A stretch of 64,000 nt of DNA from Neobacillus driksii (GTDB lineage Bacteria > Bacillota > Bacilli > Bacillales > Cytobacillaceae), in the NCBI RefSeq assembly GCF_013409995.1, contig NZ_JACCBX010000020.1, positions 1 to 64,000 on the forward strand, in the 5' to 3' direction. A program made the translations under genes and the position numbers. The notes beneath the pieces were generated by a model. It was not told the DNA's origin. It saw only the letters and a program-made list of their open reading frames with translations, and did not search any database. Below are positions 9,397 to 18,710 of the stretch, piece after piece. How positions within the stretch are numbered: position 1 is the stretch's first letter; every line of letters starts with the position of its first letter.

Positions 9397-10610
9397 CGCA
9401 AATTCACCTCCGAAAAGGCAGATGCAAATTGACCTTCATGTACCATTACTACACGTATATTCCGTGCGTTGGCCAGTGCAATCAATGATCTTTCGTCTTG
9501 TGTAGGACACTCCTTTTCCCCCTTTATAAGAAAAAGTGTAATCTTTCCTTTTCTTTGCCCAAGGTAGCCAGCCTTCTCTAGTAAAGGCTTCGTTAATTGG
9601 GCACTTACTAGTAAGAAGGATACCGTTTGTTGAACAAACATCCCCTCGGTCTCTAACACTTTTTCAAACGAGGAAGGACCCTTTGCTTCTATCTTTGCTA
9701 AATGATAGAAAAGCTGTTGCAGTTGGTTTTCACCGCCCCTTATAGGAAAGGAGGCCCTTTCTCGACTAATGGTCAAGAGCCCAATCTGTGCTCCCTTCCT
9801 CAAAACGGCTCGTAATAAAGATGCCGTAAAGGAAACGATTGCTTCAAAGCGCTTATCAGGTATGCAATCCATCACAACAAATACATCATGGGATTGACGC
9901 TGTTCAAATTCCTTTGTCATAATTTCATTTCGTTTTGCAGAGGCTTTCCAGTTAATCCACGAAAACCGATCGCCAGGCTGGTAATCCCGGACACCAATCG
10001 CCAATGTTGTATCACGCTGTACCCGTTCTCTTGAAGCAGTCATGCCTTGATCAAAATGGGTTTCAAAGGGCCGGTACAGTAATTCTGTATAAGCTGGGTA
10101 GACAATGATTTTACTTTCATTTGTCTGCGATTTTACTTTTTCAACTAAGCCTAAAATATCACCTGTTTTGACGATAAAACCATGAAATATATGCTCGCCC
10201 CGTGGAAGTTCATCAATGACATATTCATAGGAAAATTCCTTCCTAAAACCCGGCAATACTAGTGCCTTTGCCTTCTTTTTCTGCTGGGAATGCTTTAGGG
10301 CGTCATCTACATCATCTTCAATCAGCAGATAAAATATCGGGAAAAATGATTTTCTCTTTACGGTTATGGTTACCTTCAACGGTTCACCAGCGTTGTAATC
10401 ATTTTTGGGTATATGTCGGGTTATTTCCAACTCATTCAAAGAATAAAAGGATAAACCAATACAATAAAGGGCAAAAGGTAAGAAGCTATAAAATAAAAAC
10501 CAGCTTACAAAACCGCCTTGAAACATGGCATATGAAAAGGTAAGCACAATCAAAAAGAGTAAGACGACAAACCTCCATACTTTTTTGAATGGAATCCATA
10601 ATTTCTTCAT
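9393..10610 (-). CDS. yeaD: DUF58 (von Willebrand A-like) membrane-associated protein YeaD
   Basis: This 405-residue protein has two closely spaced N-terminal hydrophobic helices (about 13-50), a beta-rich part, and a C-terminal DUF58 domain. The domain shows the conserved GVRDYQPGDRFSWINWKASA segment and a VFVVMDCIPD MIDAS-like strand. DUF58 proteins act with MoxR-type AAA ATPases, and this gene starts one base after the yeaC stop and overlaps yebA. The ribosome binding site lies inside the end of yeaC. Exact function is not known. Confidence 0.9.
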   Translation of the reverse strand: MKKLWIPFKKVWRFVVLLFLIVLTFSYAMFQGGFVSWFLFYSFLPFALYCIGLSFYSLNELEITRHIPKNDYNAGEPLKVTITVKRKSFFPIFYLLIEDDVDDALKHSQQKKKAKALVLPGFRKEFSYEYVIDELPRGEHIFHGFIVKTGDILGLVEKVKSQTNESKIIVYPAYTELLYRPFETHFDQGMTASRERVQRDTTLAIGVRDYQPGDRFSWINWKASAKRNEIMTKEFEQRQSHDVFVVMDCIPDKRFEAIVSFTASLLRAVLRKGAQIGLLTISRERASFPIRGGENQLQQLFYHLAKIEAKGPSSFEKVLETEGMFVQQTVSFLLVSAQLTKPLLEKAGYLGQRKGKITLFLIKGEKECPTQDERSLIALANARNIRVVMVHEGQFASAFSEVNLR

Positions 10611-10611
10611 A

Positions 10612-11568
10612 TTACTTCACGAGCCTTTGGACAGGAACAGGAATTCTTGCAATCACTCGATTTACAATTTCCTCCGCTGTCAATCCCTCAAACTTTGCTT
10701 CTGATTTTAAAATAATCCGATGAGATAAAACAAATGGTGCTAGATATTGTATATCATCAGGAATAACATAGTCACGACCATACATAAAAGCATAGGCTTG
10801 TGCAGCTTTCATTAAAGCAATGGATCCCCTTGGACTAGCGCCAAGGTAGACAGAGTGAAATTTCCGAGTCAGGTTAACGATATCTACAATATAGCGCTTA
10901 ATTGTTTGGTCGACATAAACCTCTTTTATTTCTTTTTGCAGGGATTGTAAACCTTCGAGATCCACCACTGGATGAAGGTCTTCAATCGGCGGGACTTTCT
11001 GTGCTCGATTTAAAACTTCTATCTCTTCATCCACTTCTGGGTAGCCCATCTTCATTTTTAATAAAAAGCGATCCAGCTGTGCTTCTGGCAGCGGATAAGT
11101 CCCTTCGTACTCAATAGGATTTTGTGTCGCCATGACAAAGAATGGCTTTTCCAATCGATGGGTGACCCCATCAATGGTTACACTGGCCTCCTCCATTCCT
11201 TCAAGCAGAGCAGACTGTGTCTTTGGAGAGGTCCTGTTTATTTCATCTGCAAGGATAATATTCCCCATCAACGGTCCGGGCCGAAACTGAAATTCCATTT
11301 CCTTTGGGTTATAAATCGAAATTCCCGTAACATCTGATGGTAATAAGTCAGGGGTAAACTGAATCCTGCGGAAGTTCGCATTAACAGACTTTGCGAGAGC
11401 ACGGACCATCATCGTCTTCCCCACACCTGGCACATCCTCCAGCAACACATGGCCTTCTGCTAATAAAGCAATAAGGCTAAGTTCTGCTACATTCCTTTTT
11501 CCAATCATCACCTTTTCAATGTTTAAAAGAATTTTTTCTATTATTGGGTTCATATTTTCAAGAGCCAC
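10612..11568 (-). CDS. yeaC: MoxR-family AAA+ ATPase YeaC
   Basis: This 318-residue AAA-3 family ATPase is thought to remodel or mature the partner DUF58 and transglutaminase proteins. Walker A is GVGKTMMVRAL, Walker B is ILADEINR, sensor 1 is VMATQNP, and the arginine-finger region is LPEAQLDRFLL. I start at GTG 11568 because AGGAGG lies 6 bases upstream; the longer open frame begins without such a site. It is the first gene of the yeaC-yeaD-yebA unit. Confidence 0.92.
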   Translation of the reverse strand: MALENMNPIIEKILLNIEKVMIGKRNVAELSLIALLAEGHVLLEDVPGVGKTMMVRALAKSVNANFRRIQFTPDLLPSDVTGISIYNPKEMEFQFRPGPLMGNIILADEINRTSPKTQSALLEGMEEASVTIDGVTHRLEKPFFVMATQNPIEYEGTYPLPEAQLDRFLLKMKMGYPEVDEEIEVLNRAQKVPPIEDLHPVVDLEGLQSLQKEIKEVYVDQTIKRYIVDIVNLTRKFHSVYLGASPRGSIALMKAAQAYAFMYGRDYVIPDDIQYLAPFVLSHRIILKSEAKFEGLTAEEIVNRVIARIPVPVQRLVK

Positions 11569-11705
11569 GTATATCCTCCTCATTATCTCTATATAGAACA
11601 TTATATCTCATGTATTCTATTTTTCTTTGGGAAATTCCTGTCAAAAGTAACGCAATATTCAAAAACCAAATGAAATCCCACACTGATAATCTTCGAGCGG
11701 CATAA

Positions 11706-12095
11706 CCTATTTATGGCAGAATAATATATGACTTGTGTTACAAGAAATTATTCCCTAGTAATCGAAGACCGACCATTGCGGTTACAGTACTAGGAGACAT
11801 GAAAGGACTAGGAGTCATTACACAGGAAGCACATAAGGAAGTTGGCTCATATGCAGCCCTGAATAAAGTAGATTATCTTTATACGACTGGTGGTGAGCTT
11901 GCCATGATGATTTCACAAGCAGCGCTGGAACAAGGAATGTCTCCGGACAACGTTATTCATTTTGAACAAAAAGAAAAGCTATTTCAAGCCCTTACTAATT
12001 TATCCCCAGGAACGACTATTTTAGTGAAAGGTGCCCGCAAAGCCAAGATGGAGGATGTAGTTAATTTCTTAACAGCCAGATATGGAGATGCCTAA
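11706..12095 (+). pseudogene. murF relic: C-terminal fragment of UDP-MurNAc-tripeptide D-Ala-D-Ala ligase
   Basis: The open frame (TTG at 11733, about 120 residues) matches the C-terminal ADP-binding domain of Mur ligases: RPTIAVTVLGDMKGLG at the front, an EEAHxxVG-like helix, and ILVKGARKAKMEDVV at the end. A full MurF has about 450 residues, so the N-terminal and ATP-binding central domains are missing. There is no ATG or ribosome binding site, and an in-frame stop lies at 11703. It lies on the opposite strand to its neighbours. I read it as a decayed or recombination-derived fragment; independent expression cannot be excluded. Confidence 0.75.
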
Positions 12096-12130
12096 ATTTA
12101 TTCGCAAACCAATTATAGAATGGCCAATAA

Positions 12131-12176
12131 AAAAAGGTCTTCCACCAGTTCAATGTACTGATGAAAGACCCTTCTT
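12131..12176 (-). terminator. Terminator after licT
   Basis: GGTCTTTCATCAGT pairs imperfectly with ACTGGTGGAAGACC and is followed by TTTTTTT on the minus strand. It lies just after the antiterminator gene and ends the bglP-bglH-licT unit. Confidence 0.8.
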
Positions 12177-12190
12177 CTTAATGACCAAAA

Positions 12191-13021
12191 TTAGCGATTT
12201 ACCACTCTCTGTATATGGATAGCCAAGTATAATTTTTCATTATTCGTAAGACTATGGTCAAATTGATTTACGATATAATCATTAATTTTTTCCGTACACT
12301 CAATAGCCTCTTTATGCTTTTGTTTAAAGGACTCATAAAGAAAAGGATCATCGTCCTCAATATAATTTTTACTATAAAGCCTTTGGGCAAAAAATTTCAA
12401 ATGCGTCACAAATCGAAAATAATTTAATGATTCCTCATCAAAATTTATTTTATAATGATATTTCACAATGTTTAAGATGTCTTGCATGACTCTCGTAATA
12501 TTAGCGACATTTGGCATTTCCTCATTCAATCCTGAGTTAACGATGTGCATCGCAATAAAACCAGCTTCATCCTCGGGTAAGAGGACACCTATCTTCTCAT
12601 TAACTAATTTTATTGCCTCTAAACCGATTGAATACTCTTCCTTATAAAACCTTTTGATTTCCCACAATAAAGCATTTTTTATGTCATAGCCTTTTTGGTT
12701 TCTATCAACTGCAAAGTGAATATGGTCCGTTAAAGAGATATAGATGCTATCATTAAGAGTTCTCCCTAGCCTGCTTTTTGCAATCTTAATAATCTCCTCA
12801 GTGATTTCCATATATTCTGCGGGAACTTCATATAAAAGGGTCTTAAACTTCTCAGATATATCTTCATTTTTTAAAGCAAAAATCTTTTCAATCTTGTCCT
12901 TGTCCACAAGATCTCCAGGTTTTTTTTGAAAAGCAAGACCTTTCCCCATGACAACTAACTCTTCGTTTTTTTCATTAAACGTACTTATGACATTATTATT
13001 GTATACTTTGGCTATTTTCAT
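12191..13021 (-). CDS. licT: BglG/LicT-family transcription antiterminator
   Basis: This 276-residue RNA-binding antiterminator has a CAT domain (residues 1-55, MGKGLAFQKKPGD motif) and two PRDs, with His residues in SLTDHIHFAVDR, GFIAMHIV, RFVTHLKF and LAIHIQRV. I begin at the Met at 13021, which has AGGTGG just upstream; the open frame extends 28 residues further without a start signal. It is the last gene after bglP and bglH, and both transcription units of this locus begin with LicT-type RAT sequences. It therefore probably autoregulates the operon and also controls the divergent GH1 gene at 17024. It is clearly distinct from GlcT at 2675. Confidence 0.88.
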   Translation of the reverse strand: MKIAKVYNNNVISTFNEKNEELVVMGKGLAFQKKPGDLVDKDKIEKIFALKNEDISEKFKTLLYEVPAEYMEITEEIIKIAKSRLGRTLNDSIYISLTDHIHFAVDRNQKGYDIKNALLWEIKRFYKEEYSIGLEAIKLVNEKIGVLLPEDEAGFIAMHIVNSGLNEEMPNVANITRVMQDILNIVKYHYKINFDEESLNYFRFVTHLKFFAQRLYSKNYIEDDDPFLYESFKQKHKEAIECTEKINDYIVNQFDHSLTNNEKLYLAIHIQRVVNR

Positions 13022-13132
13022 TTGACCACCTATATATGTTAAATTGGTTTTAATAACTTGAATAGTGATCGTTAAAATCTGGATATTCAAAAGAAGGAAA
13101 GCCATAACAGCTTTCCTACATTATAGTATATA

Positions 13133-14554
13133 CTAAAGTTTTTCTCCATTGGTTGCAATGACACTCTTATACCATTCAAAGCTCTTCTTCTTTGAACGCT
13201 TGAGCGTCCCGTTTCCTTCATTATCCTTGTCCACGTAAATGTATCCATAACGCTTTTTCATCTCACCCGTTGAAGCACTGACGAGATCAATGGGTCCCCA
13301 GCTTGTATACCCTAGAATTTCAACTCCGTCTTCAATCGCTTCAGACATTTCTGCCACGTGCTTTCGTAAATACTGGATACGGTAATCGTCGTTAACCGCC
13401 CCATCTTCTGTTGGAACGTCGACAGCACCTAGACCATTTTCCACAACAAAAAGAGGTTTTTGGTAGCGGTCATATAATTGATTAGCAGTAATACGGAAGC
13501 CCTTCGGATCAATCGTCCAACCCCACTCAGACTTTTCGAGGTAAGGATTTTCAATTGACCCAAATACATTGCCTGCAGTCGTCTTATTAATTTCTGGGTC
13601 GGTACTGGTTGTACGGCTTGCATAATAGCTAAAACCAATATAATCTACCGTATGACTCTTTAGTAGCTCTTCATCCTGCTCTTCCATTTCAATGGTTAGA
13701 TTGTTGTCCTTGAAAAATCTCTTTGCATAGCCTGGATATTGGCCGCGAGATTGAACATCAATAAAGAAGAAGGAATCACGGTCCTTTTCCATTGCCTCGA
13801 AGACATCATCAGGATTACATGAGTAAGGATACGTTTGACCTGCTGCGAGCATACAGCCGATTTTAGCATCTGGAATGATTTCATGGCCAGCTTTTACCGC
13901 TAAGCTACTTGCCACCAATTGGTGATGCGCAGCTTGGTACTTTACTTGCTTCTTATCTTCTCCCTCTTTAAAGACAAGACCAGCACCAACGAACGGCAAG
14001 TGCAGAAGCATATTGATTTCGTTAAACGTCATCCAGTACTTCACTTTGTCCTTATATCTCTTAAAAAGAGTGGTCGCATATGTTTCAAAAAAGCTAACCA
14101 ATTTGCGATTTCTCCAGCTGCCATAATTCTTTACTAAGTTAACCGGAACATCAAAGTGAGCAATCGTTACCACGGGCTCGATACCATATTTTAAGAGTTC
14201 ATCAAAAACATTATCATAAAATTGAAGTCCCGCTTCGTTCGGCTCGGCGTCATTCCCATTCGGGAAAATCCTTGCCCAAGAGATCGATAAACGCAATGCT
14301 TTGAAGCCCATTTCAGCGAAAAGAGCAATATCTTCCTTGTAAGTGTGGTAAAAGTCGATTGCTTCATGTGATGGATAAAATTCACCTTCAAGTGGTTCAT
14401 ACGAAGGCAGATTTCCAAACATTATCTCCCAGCGTTTGTTCCCTGTTGGTAACAAATCAACCGTGGTTAATCCCTTTCCATCTGCTAAATAAGCACCTTC
14501 TGCTTGGTTTGCCGCAATCGCGCCACCCCATAAAAATCCTTTTGGAAAAGCCAT
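13133..14554 (-). CDS. bglH: 6-phospho-beta-glucosidase (GH1)
   Basis: This 473-residue cytoplasmic GH1 enzyme hydrolyses phosphorylated beta-glucosides delivered by the adjacent PTS permease. It begins MAFPKGFLWGGAIAANQ, has the acid/base Glu in WMTFNEIN and the nucleophile Glu in FVVENGLG. The phosphate-binding KKRYGYIYVD segment marks the 6-phospho subgroup. A GGAAGG ribosome binding site precedes the ATG, and it is 68 bases downstream of bglP. It is a clear paralogue of the gene at 17024 (same length class and colinear motifs). Confidence 0.93.
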   Translation of the reverse strand: MAFPKGFLWGGAIAANQAEGAYLADGKGLTTVDLLPTGNKRWEIMFGNLPSYEPLEGEFYPSHEAIDFYHTYKEDIALFAEMGFKALRLSISWARIFPNGNDAEPNEAGLQFYDNVFDELLKYGIEPVVTIAHFDVPVNLVKNYGSWRNRKLVSFFETYATTLFKRYKDKVKYWMTFNEINMLLHLPFVGAGLVFKEGEDKKQVKYQAAHHQLVASSLAVKAGHEIIPDAKIGCMLAAGQTYPYSCNPDDVFEAMEKDRDSFFFIDVQSRGQYPGYAKRFFKDNNLTIEMEEQDEELLKSHTVDYIGFSYYASRTTSTDPEINKTTAGNVFGSIENPYLEKSEWGWTIDPKGFRITANQLYDRYQKPLFVVENGLGAVDVPTEDGAVNDDYRIQYLRKHVAEMSEAIEDGVEILGYTSWGPIDLVSASTGEMKKRYGYIYVDKDNEGNGTLKRSKKKSFEWYKSVIATNGEKL

Positions 14555-14622
14555 AGTATCCTTCCTTTCTTAAACGACAGGAAGAAAGGAAAAGTAACCT
14601 TTCCTTTCTTCAATAATAATTA

Positions 14623-16542
14623 CTAATTCGCTACTAGGTTAATTAATTGACTACCAGTTTTGACTTGCTTTTGATTTGTTAACACTAAACTGTATTCCTT
14701 ATGGTTCGTCACAACAACAGGAGTTGTTAGCGGCTTACCTGCTTTTTTTATTTGCTCGATATCGAACTCAATTAGTAATTGACCTTTTTTCACATACTCA
14801 CCTTGAGTAGTATGTGCGGTGAAATACTTTCCTTCTAATTGAACTGTGTCCATCCCAATATGCATTAGAATTTCTGCACCTGAGTCGGTTGTAATTCCAA
14901 TCGCATGATTGGTTGGGAATAACGCGGATACTGTTCCAGATACAGGAGCAAGTAACTTCCCTTCACTTGGTTCAATCGCTACACCGTGTCCTAGTGCACC
15001 AGATGAAAACGCTGCATCTTCAATTTCTGATAATGCAAGTACTATACCGTTTAATGGGCTTACCAATGCTTCATTTTGAACCTTAGTTACCGCAACTTCA
15101 CTAGAAGCTGTATTGGTTTCTTTTGTAGCTTTTGAAGATTTTTCTTTATTAATTCCGCCAAATAAATAGGTTAGAACGAATGCAACGATAAAACCAACGA
15201 TAATTGAAATGATTGCTCCCCAGAAACCGAATGTAATTCCTTCAGGGCCGATATAAGTCGGAATACCGAAGACTCCAAGTCCGCCAACCATATATAACTT
15301 CGAACCTGCAAATCCGAGAATTCCACCGCCGACTGCTCCACCAATACAGCTAATAATAAATGGTTTCTTTAATGGCAGTGTAATTCCGTAAATAGCGGGT
15401 TCTGTAACACCAAAGATACCAGAGATAAAGGCAGGAATACTTAACGCTTTTAACTTCTGTTGATTTGTTTTGATCATAATTGCAAGAACCGCACCAATCT
15501 GAGCAAACGATGCAGCAAACATTGTTCCAAGTATTGGATCAGCACCCATTGTTGTAAGGTTATTAATAGCAAGCGGTACTAATCCCCAATGTAGACCGAA
15601 GATAACAAATACTTGCCACAAACCTCCAATGAAAATACCTGCAATAATTGGGCTCAAATTATAGATTCCAAGCGTACCTTTCCCTAATAACGCCCCTGCC
15701 CATGTTGCAATAGGTCCAATCACCATGAACGTAAGTGGAACAACGATTAACAATGTTAACATCGGTACGAAAAATGCTTTTATTACATCCGGAATAACTT
15801 TTTTCAACCCTTTTTCTACCTTGGCTGCAAAGTAAGCAGAAATAATAATCGGAATTACAGATGAAGTATAAGACATTAAAATAACAGGAATACCAAAGAA
15901 AGTAACATAAATTGGTGACTGAAACATCGTTCCTTCAAATAACATATATAATGGTTCACCAGTTGTTAGTGTTGACAGAGTTGGATATACTAGCGCTGCA
16001 CCAATTGCCATACCAACAAACGGAGTACCGCCAAATTTCTTAATAGCCGTATACCCTAAGAAGATTGGCAGGAAGTTAAACAATGCGTCTCCAGTAGCGT
16101 TTAATATTTGATACGTACCTGAAGTATTTTCTAACCATCCAAGTGCAACAAACAATGCGTTTAAACCCTTGATCATCCCTGTTGCAGCTAATACTCCGAG
16201 TATTGGAGTGAAAATACTTGAGATCATATCTATAAATCGACTAAACAGGGATCCTTTTGGGCCTTCTTCTTTCTCATCAACAGGTGCCTGCCCTTGGAAT
16301 CCTCCTATAGCAAGAACATCTTTATACACATCTGGCACATGATTTCCGATTACCACTTGATATTGTCCGCCACTCTTCATAACGGTAACAACACCATCCA
16401 TATTTTTTAACACTTCTGTGTTTGCTTTTCCTTCATCCTTTAACTTGAAGCGTAAGCGTGTAATACAGTGAACAACACTGGAAACGTTTTCTTTTCCGCC
16501 GACATTTGCAAGAATATCTTTTGCTAACTGCTCGTATTTCAT
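14623..16542 (-). CDS. bglP: PTS beta-glucoside-specific transporter EIIBCA
   Basis: This 639-residue membrane permease imports and phosphorylates aryl-beta-glucosides such as salicin or arbutin. Order: IIB (1-80; phosphocysteine in VVHCITRLRF), IIC (about 105-460; multiple helices; GVTEPAIYGITLP motif), IIA (about 490-639; phosphohistidine in ILMHIGMDTV). I start at ATG 16542, with GGAAGG 8 bases upstream; the upstream extension overlaps the leader terminator. Control by LicT is suggested by the RAT/terminator at 16589-16675, and by CcpA through the cre at 16736. Confidence 0.94.
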   Translation of the reverse strand: MKYEQLAKDILANVGGKENVSSVVHCITRLRFKLKDEGKANTEVLKNMDGVVTVMKSGGQYQVVIGNHVPDVYKDVLAIGGFQGQAPVDEKEEGPKGSLFSRFIDMISSIFTPILGVLAATGMIKGLNALFVALGWLENTSGTYQILNATGDALFNFLPIFLGYTAIKKFGGTPFVGMAIGAALVYPTLSTLTTGEPLYMLFEGTMFQSPIYVTFFGIPVILMSYTSSVIPIIISAYFAAKVEKGLKKVIPDVIKAFFVPMLTLLIVVPLTFMVIGPIATWAGALLGKGTLGIYNLSPIIAGIFIGGLWQVFVIFGLHWGLVPLAINNLTTMGADPILGTMFAASFAQIGAVLAIMIKTNQQKLKALSIPAFISGIFGVTEPAIYGITLPLKKPFIISCIGGAVGGGILGFAGSKLYMVGGLGVFGIPTYIGPEGITFGFWGAIISIIVGFIVAFVLTYLFGGINKEKSSKATKETNTASSEVAVTKVQNEALVSPLNGIVLALSEIEDAAFSSGALGHGVAIEPSEGKLLAPVSGTVSALFPTNHAIGITTDSGAEILMHIGMDTVQLEGKYFTAHTTQGEYVKKGQLLIEFDIEQIKKAGKPLTTPVVVTNHKEYSLVLTNQKQVKTGSQLINLVAN

Positions 16543-16588
16543 ATTTTTAACCTTCCTTCTTTTATTTGATATATATTTTTCAAATAAA

Positions 16589-16675
16589 AAACCTGATCCA
16601 ATTAGAAACAACACACGAGATTTTGTGCGTGTTTTCTAATCAGATCAGGTTATGCCCACTTAAGGTAACATTCCT
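16589..16675 (-). promoter_or_regulatory. RAT plus terminator in the bglP leader
   Basis: On the minus strand a RAT-like element (GGAATGTTACCTTAAGTGGGCATAACCTGA, about 16647-16675) overlaps the 5' arm of a terminator. That terminator has AACCTGATCTGATTAGAAA pairing with TTTCTAATTGGATCAGGTT followed by TTTTTT. The arrangement matches LicT-controlled attenuation. Confidence 0.85.
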
Positions 16676-16712
16676 GCAAAGGAATTTTATTAAGTTTTAT
16701 TTGATACGTGTA

Positions 16713-16741
16713 ATTTATCACGGGTATTTGGTATGTGTCAA
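16713..16741 (-). promoter_or_regulatory. bglP promoter (SigA type)
   Basis: On the minus strand there is TTGACA at 16736-16741, a 17-base spacer and ATAAAT at 16713-16718. It is correctly placed upstream of the RAT. The -10 is weak. Confidence 0.6.
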
Positions 16742-16749
16742 CGCTTTCT
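16736..16749 (-). promoter_or_regulatory. cre site (CcpA) overlapping the bglP -35
   Basis: AGAAAGCGTTGACA on the minus strand differs from the consensus TGAAAGCGTTAACA at two positions. It overlaps the -35 box, a position that suits CcpA repression by preferred sugars. Confidence 0.7.
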
Positions 16750-16816
16750 TTTTAAAAAAATTAATAATTTTATAGATTGCCAATAAGCCTCTTATTTATA
16801 TATAAATGCAAAAAAA

Positions 16817-16830
16817 TAACCGTTTACAAA
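16817..16830 (+). promoter_or_regulatory. Possible cre site upstream of the second GH1 gene
   Basis: The minus-strand reading TTGTAAACGGTTATT keeps the central TGxAAxCGxT core of cre but loses the terminal CA. It lies just upstream of the -35 box of the promoter at 16835. Confidence 0.4.
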
Positions 16831-16834
16831 ATAC

Positions 16835-16863
16835 TTGCTTGACCAAAAAAATCATGTTATAGT
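16835..16863 (+). promoter_or_regulatory. Promoter of the second GH1 gene
   Basis: TTGCTT (16835-16840), a 17-base spacer and TATAGT (16858-16863) lie 29 bases upstream of the RAT. Confidence 0.6.
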
Positions 16864-16891
16864 AAACGCAATTAAACAAAACAACCTTTTA

Positions 16892-16978
16892 GGATTGTTA
16901 CTGGTTATGCAGGCAAAACCTAAATCACGTAATCTATGAGACTTTTCTGTCTTCGTTACGTGGTTTAGGTTTTTTTAT
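16892..16978 (+). promoter_or_regulatory. LicT-type RAT plus terminator upstream of the second GH1 gene
   Basis: GGATTGTTACTGGTTATGCAGGCAAAACC (16892-16920; quoted in parts it is GGATTGTTACTG plus GCAGGCAAAACC) is a near-perfect LicT-class RAT. Its 3' end overlaps a terminator in which AAACCTAAATCACGTAA pairs with TTACGTGGTTTAGGTTT, followed by TTTTTT. Confidence 0.93.
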
Positions 16979-17023
16979 TTGCTTTAGTAGAAAGCGTAAC
17001 CAAGAAAATGGAGGGATACTAAT

Positions 17024-18466
17024 ATGAGTAAATCTACTTATCAATTTCCAGAAGGATTTTTATGGGGCGGCGCTACTGCTGCAAACCAATTAGAAGGTGC
17101 CTATCTTGAAGGCGGCAAAGGAATGAATCTTGCCGATGTCATGCCTGGCGGTAAAGTAAGATTAAAGGTTATTGGAGAACCTGGTTTTGACTTTAAAATC
17201 GATAATGAGAAATACGTTTATCCGAACCACGATGGTATTGATTTTTATCACCGTTTCAAAGAAGATATCGCTCTGTTTGCTGAAATGGGATTCAAAACAT
17301 ATCGTATGAGTATTGCTTGGAGCCGAATTTTCCCTAAAGGTGACGAGCTCGAACCAAATGAAGAAGGTTTAGCTTTCTATGATCGTGTATTTGATGAATT
17401 AAAAAAATATAATATTGAACCGGTTGTTACGATTTCTCACTATGAGATTCCGCTTCATTTAATCACTGAATATGGCGGCTGGCGTAACCGTGAAGTCATC
17501 GGTTTCTTTGAGCGTTATGCAACAACATTGTTCAACCGCTACAAAAACAAAGTAAAATACTGGTTAACATTTAACGAAATTAATGGTGCAACACACATGC
17601 CTATTCTAGGACTTGGTTTCTCACCAGAGACGGAAGAAACAAAGTTACAAGATAGCTTCCAAGGACTACATCACCAATTTGTTGCAAGTGCCCTTGCAGT
17701 AAAAGCAGGTCATGAAATCATTCCAGGAAGCCAAATCGGCTGTATGCTTATTTATGCACCAACCTATTCTTATGATTGCAATCCTGAAAATGTATTACAT
17801 GCACTACAAGAGGAACGTCTATTTAACAATTATTGTGGTGATGTACAAGTTAGAGGAGCATATCCAGCGTTTGCAAATCGTTTCTTTAAAGAAAACGGCA
17901 TTAACCTTGAGATTAAAGAGGGTGACTTAGAAATCATCAAGGAAGGTACTGTTGATTTCATTTCATTCAGTTACTATATGTCACGCACAGATAAAAAGAA
18001 TAAAACACCAGAGGAAATTGGCCAAGGTAATTTGATTGGCGGTGTTAAAAATCCATTCTTAAGCGCTAGTGATTGGGGCTGGGAAATCGACCCTACCGGA
18101 CTTCGTATCGCTCTTAACCAATTATATGACCGTTATCAAAAGCCACTATTTATCGTAGAAAATGGACTCGGTGCTTATGATAAAGTTGAAGAGGATGGCT
18201 CAATCAATGATGATTATCGTATTGATTACCTAAGAAGCCATATCGATGCAATGGGTGAAGCCATTGAAGATGGTGTTAATTTAATGGGCTACACTCCATG
18301 GGGCTGTATCGACCTAGTGAGTGCTTCAACAGGCGAAATGTCCAAGCGTTATGGCTTTATCTATGTCGATAAGCATGATGATGGAAGTGGTACACTTAAC
18401 CGCAGTAAGAAGAAATCATTCTTCTGGTACAAAAACGTGATTTCTACAAACGGGCAAGAATTATAA
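17024..18466 (+). CDS. 6-phospho-beta-glucosidase (GH1), second paralogue
   Basis: This 480-residue GH1 enzyme shows the acid/base Glu in WLTFNEING and the nucleophile Glu in FIVENGLG, with FLWGGATAANQLEGAYLEGG at the N-terminus. It is transcribed divergently from bglP and has its own RAT, so it is probably induced together with bglP by LicT. GGAGG lies 9 bases before the ATG. It is colinear with bglH over its whole length, with extra residues near 40-60. The pair suggests different substrate ranges for one PTS importer. Confidence 0.93.
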   Translation: MSKSTYQFPEGFLWGGATAANQLEGAYLEGGKGMNLADVMPGGKVRLKVIGEPGFDFKIDNEKYVYPNHDGIDFYHRFKEDIALFAEMGFKTYRMSIAWSRIFPKGDELEPNEEGLAFYDRVFDELKKYNIEPVVTISHYEIPLHLITEYGGWRNREVIGFFERYATTLFNRYKNKVKYWLTFNEINGATHMPILGLGFSPETEETKLQDSFQGLHHQFVASALAVKAGHEIIPGSQIGCMLIYAPTYSYDCNPENVLHALQEERLFNNYCGDVQVRGAYPAFANRFFKENGINLEIKEGDLEIIKEGTVDFISFSYYMSRTDKKNKTPEEIGQGNLIGGVKNPFLSASDWGWEIDPTGLRIALNQLYDRYQKPLFIVENGLGAYDKVEEDGSINDDYRIDYLRSHIDAMGEAIEDGVNLMGYTPWGCIDLVSASTGEMSKRYGFIYVDKHDDGSGTLNRSKKKSFFWYKNVISTNGQEL

Positions 18467-18543
18467 GAATCAAAAAGCAGAGACCAAGAATACTTTATAG
18501 GGTTCGGTTTCTATGCGATTCCTTATTAATAGACACAAGAATT

Positions 18544-18571
18544 GACGTATGAATTGGCATACGTCTTTTTC
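18544..18571 (+). terminator. Terminator after the second GH1 gene
   Basis: GACGTATG / CATACGTC stem with a short loop, then TTTTTC. It lies 78 bases after the stop codon. Confidence 0.85.
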
Positions 18572-18710
18572 TTTATTTATCAAGGTTTCCACAAAATTTC
18601 ATTACTTTTTGACATAGCAATTTACTTCCTACGCTGCTGATTGCTGAGGCTAGGATCAAGAGGGTCCAGACTTATCTGTTGGGGAGTCAAATTAGATTTA
18701 GCCCCTGAGC

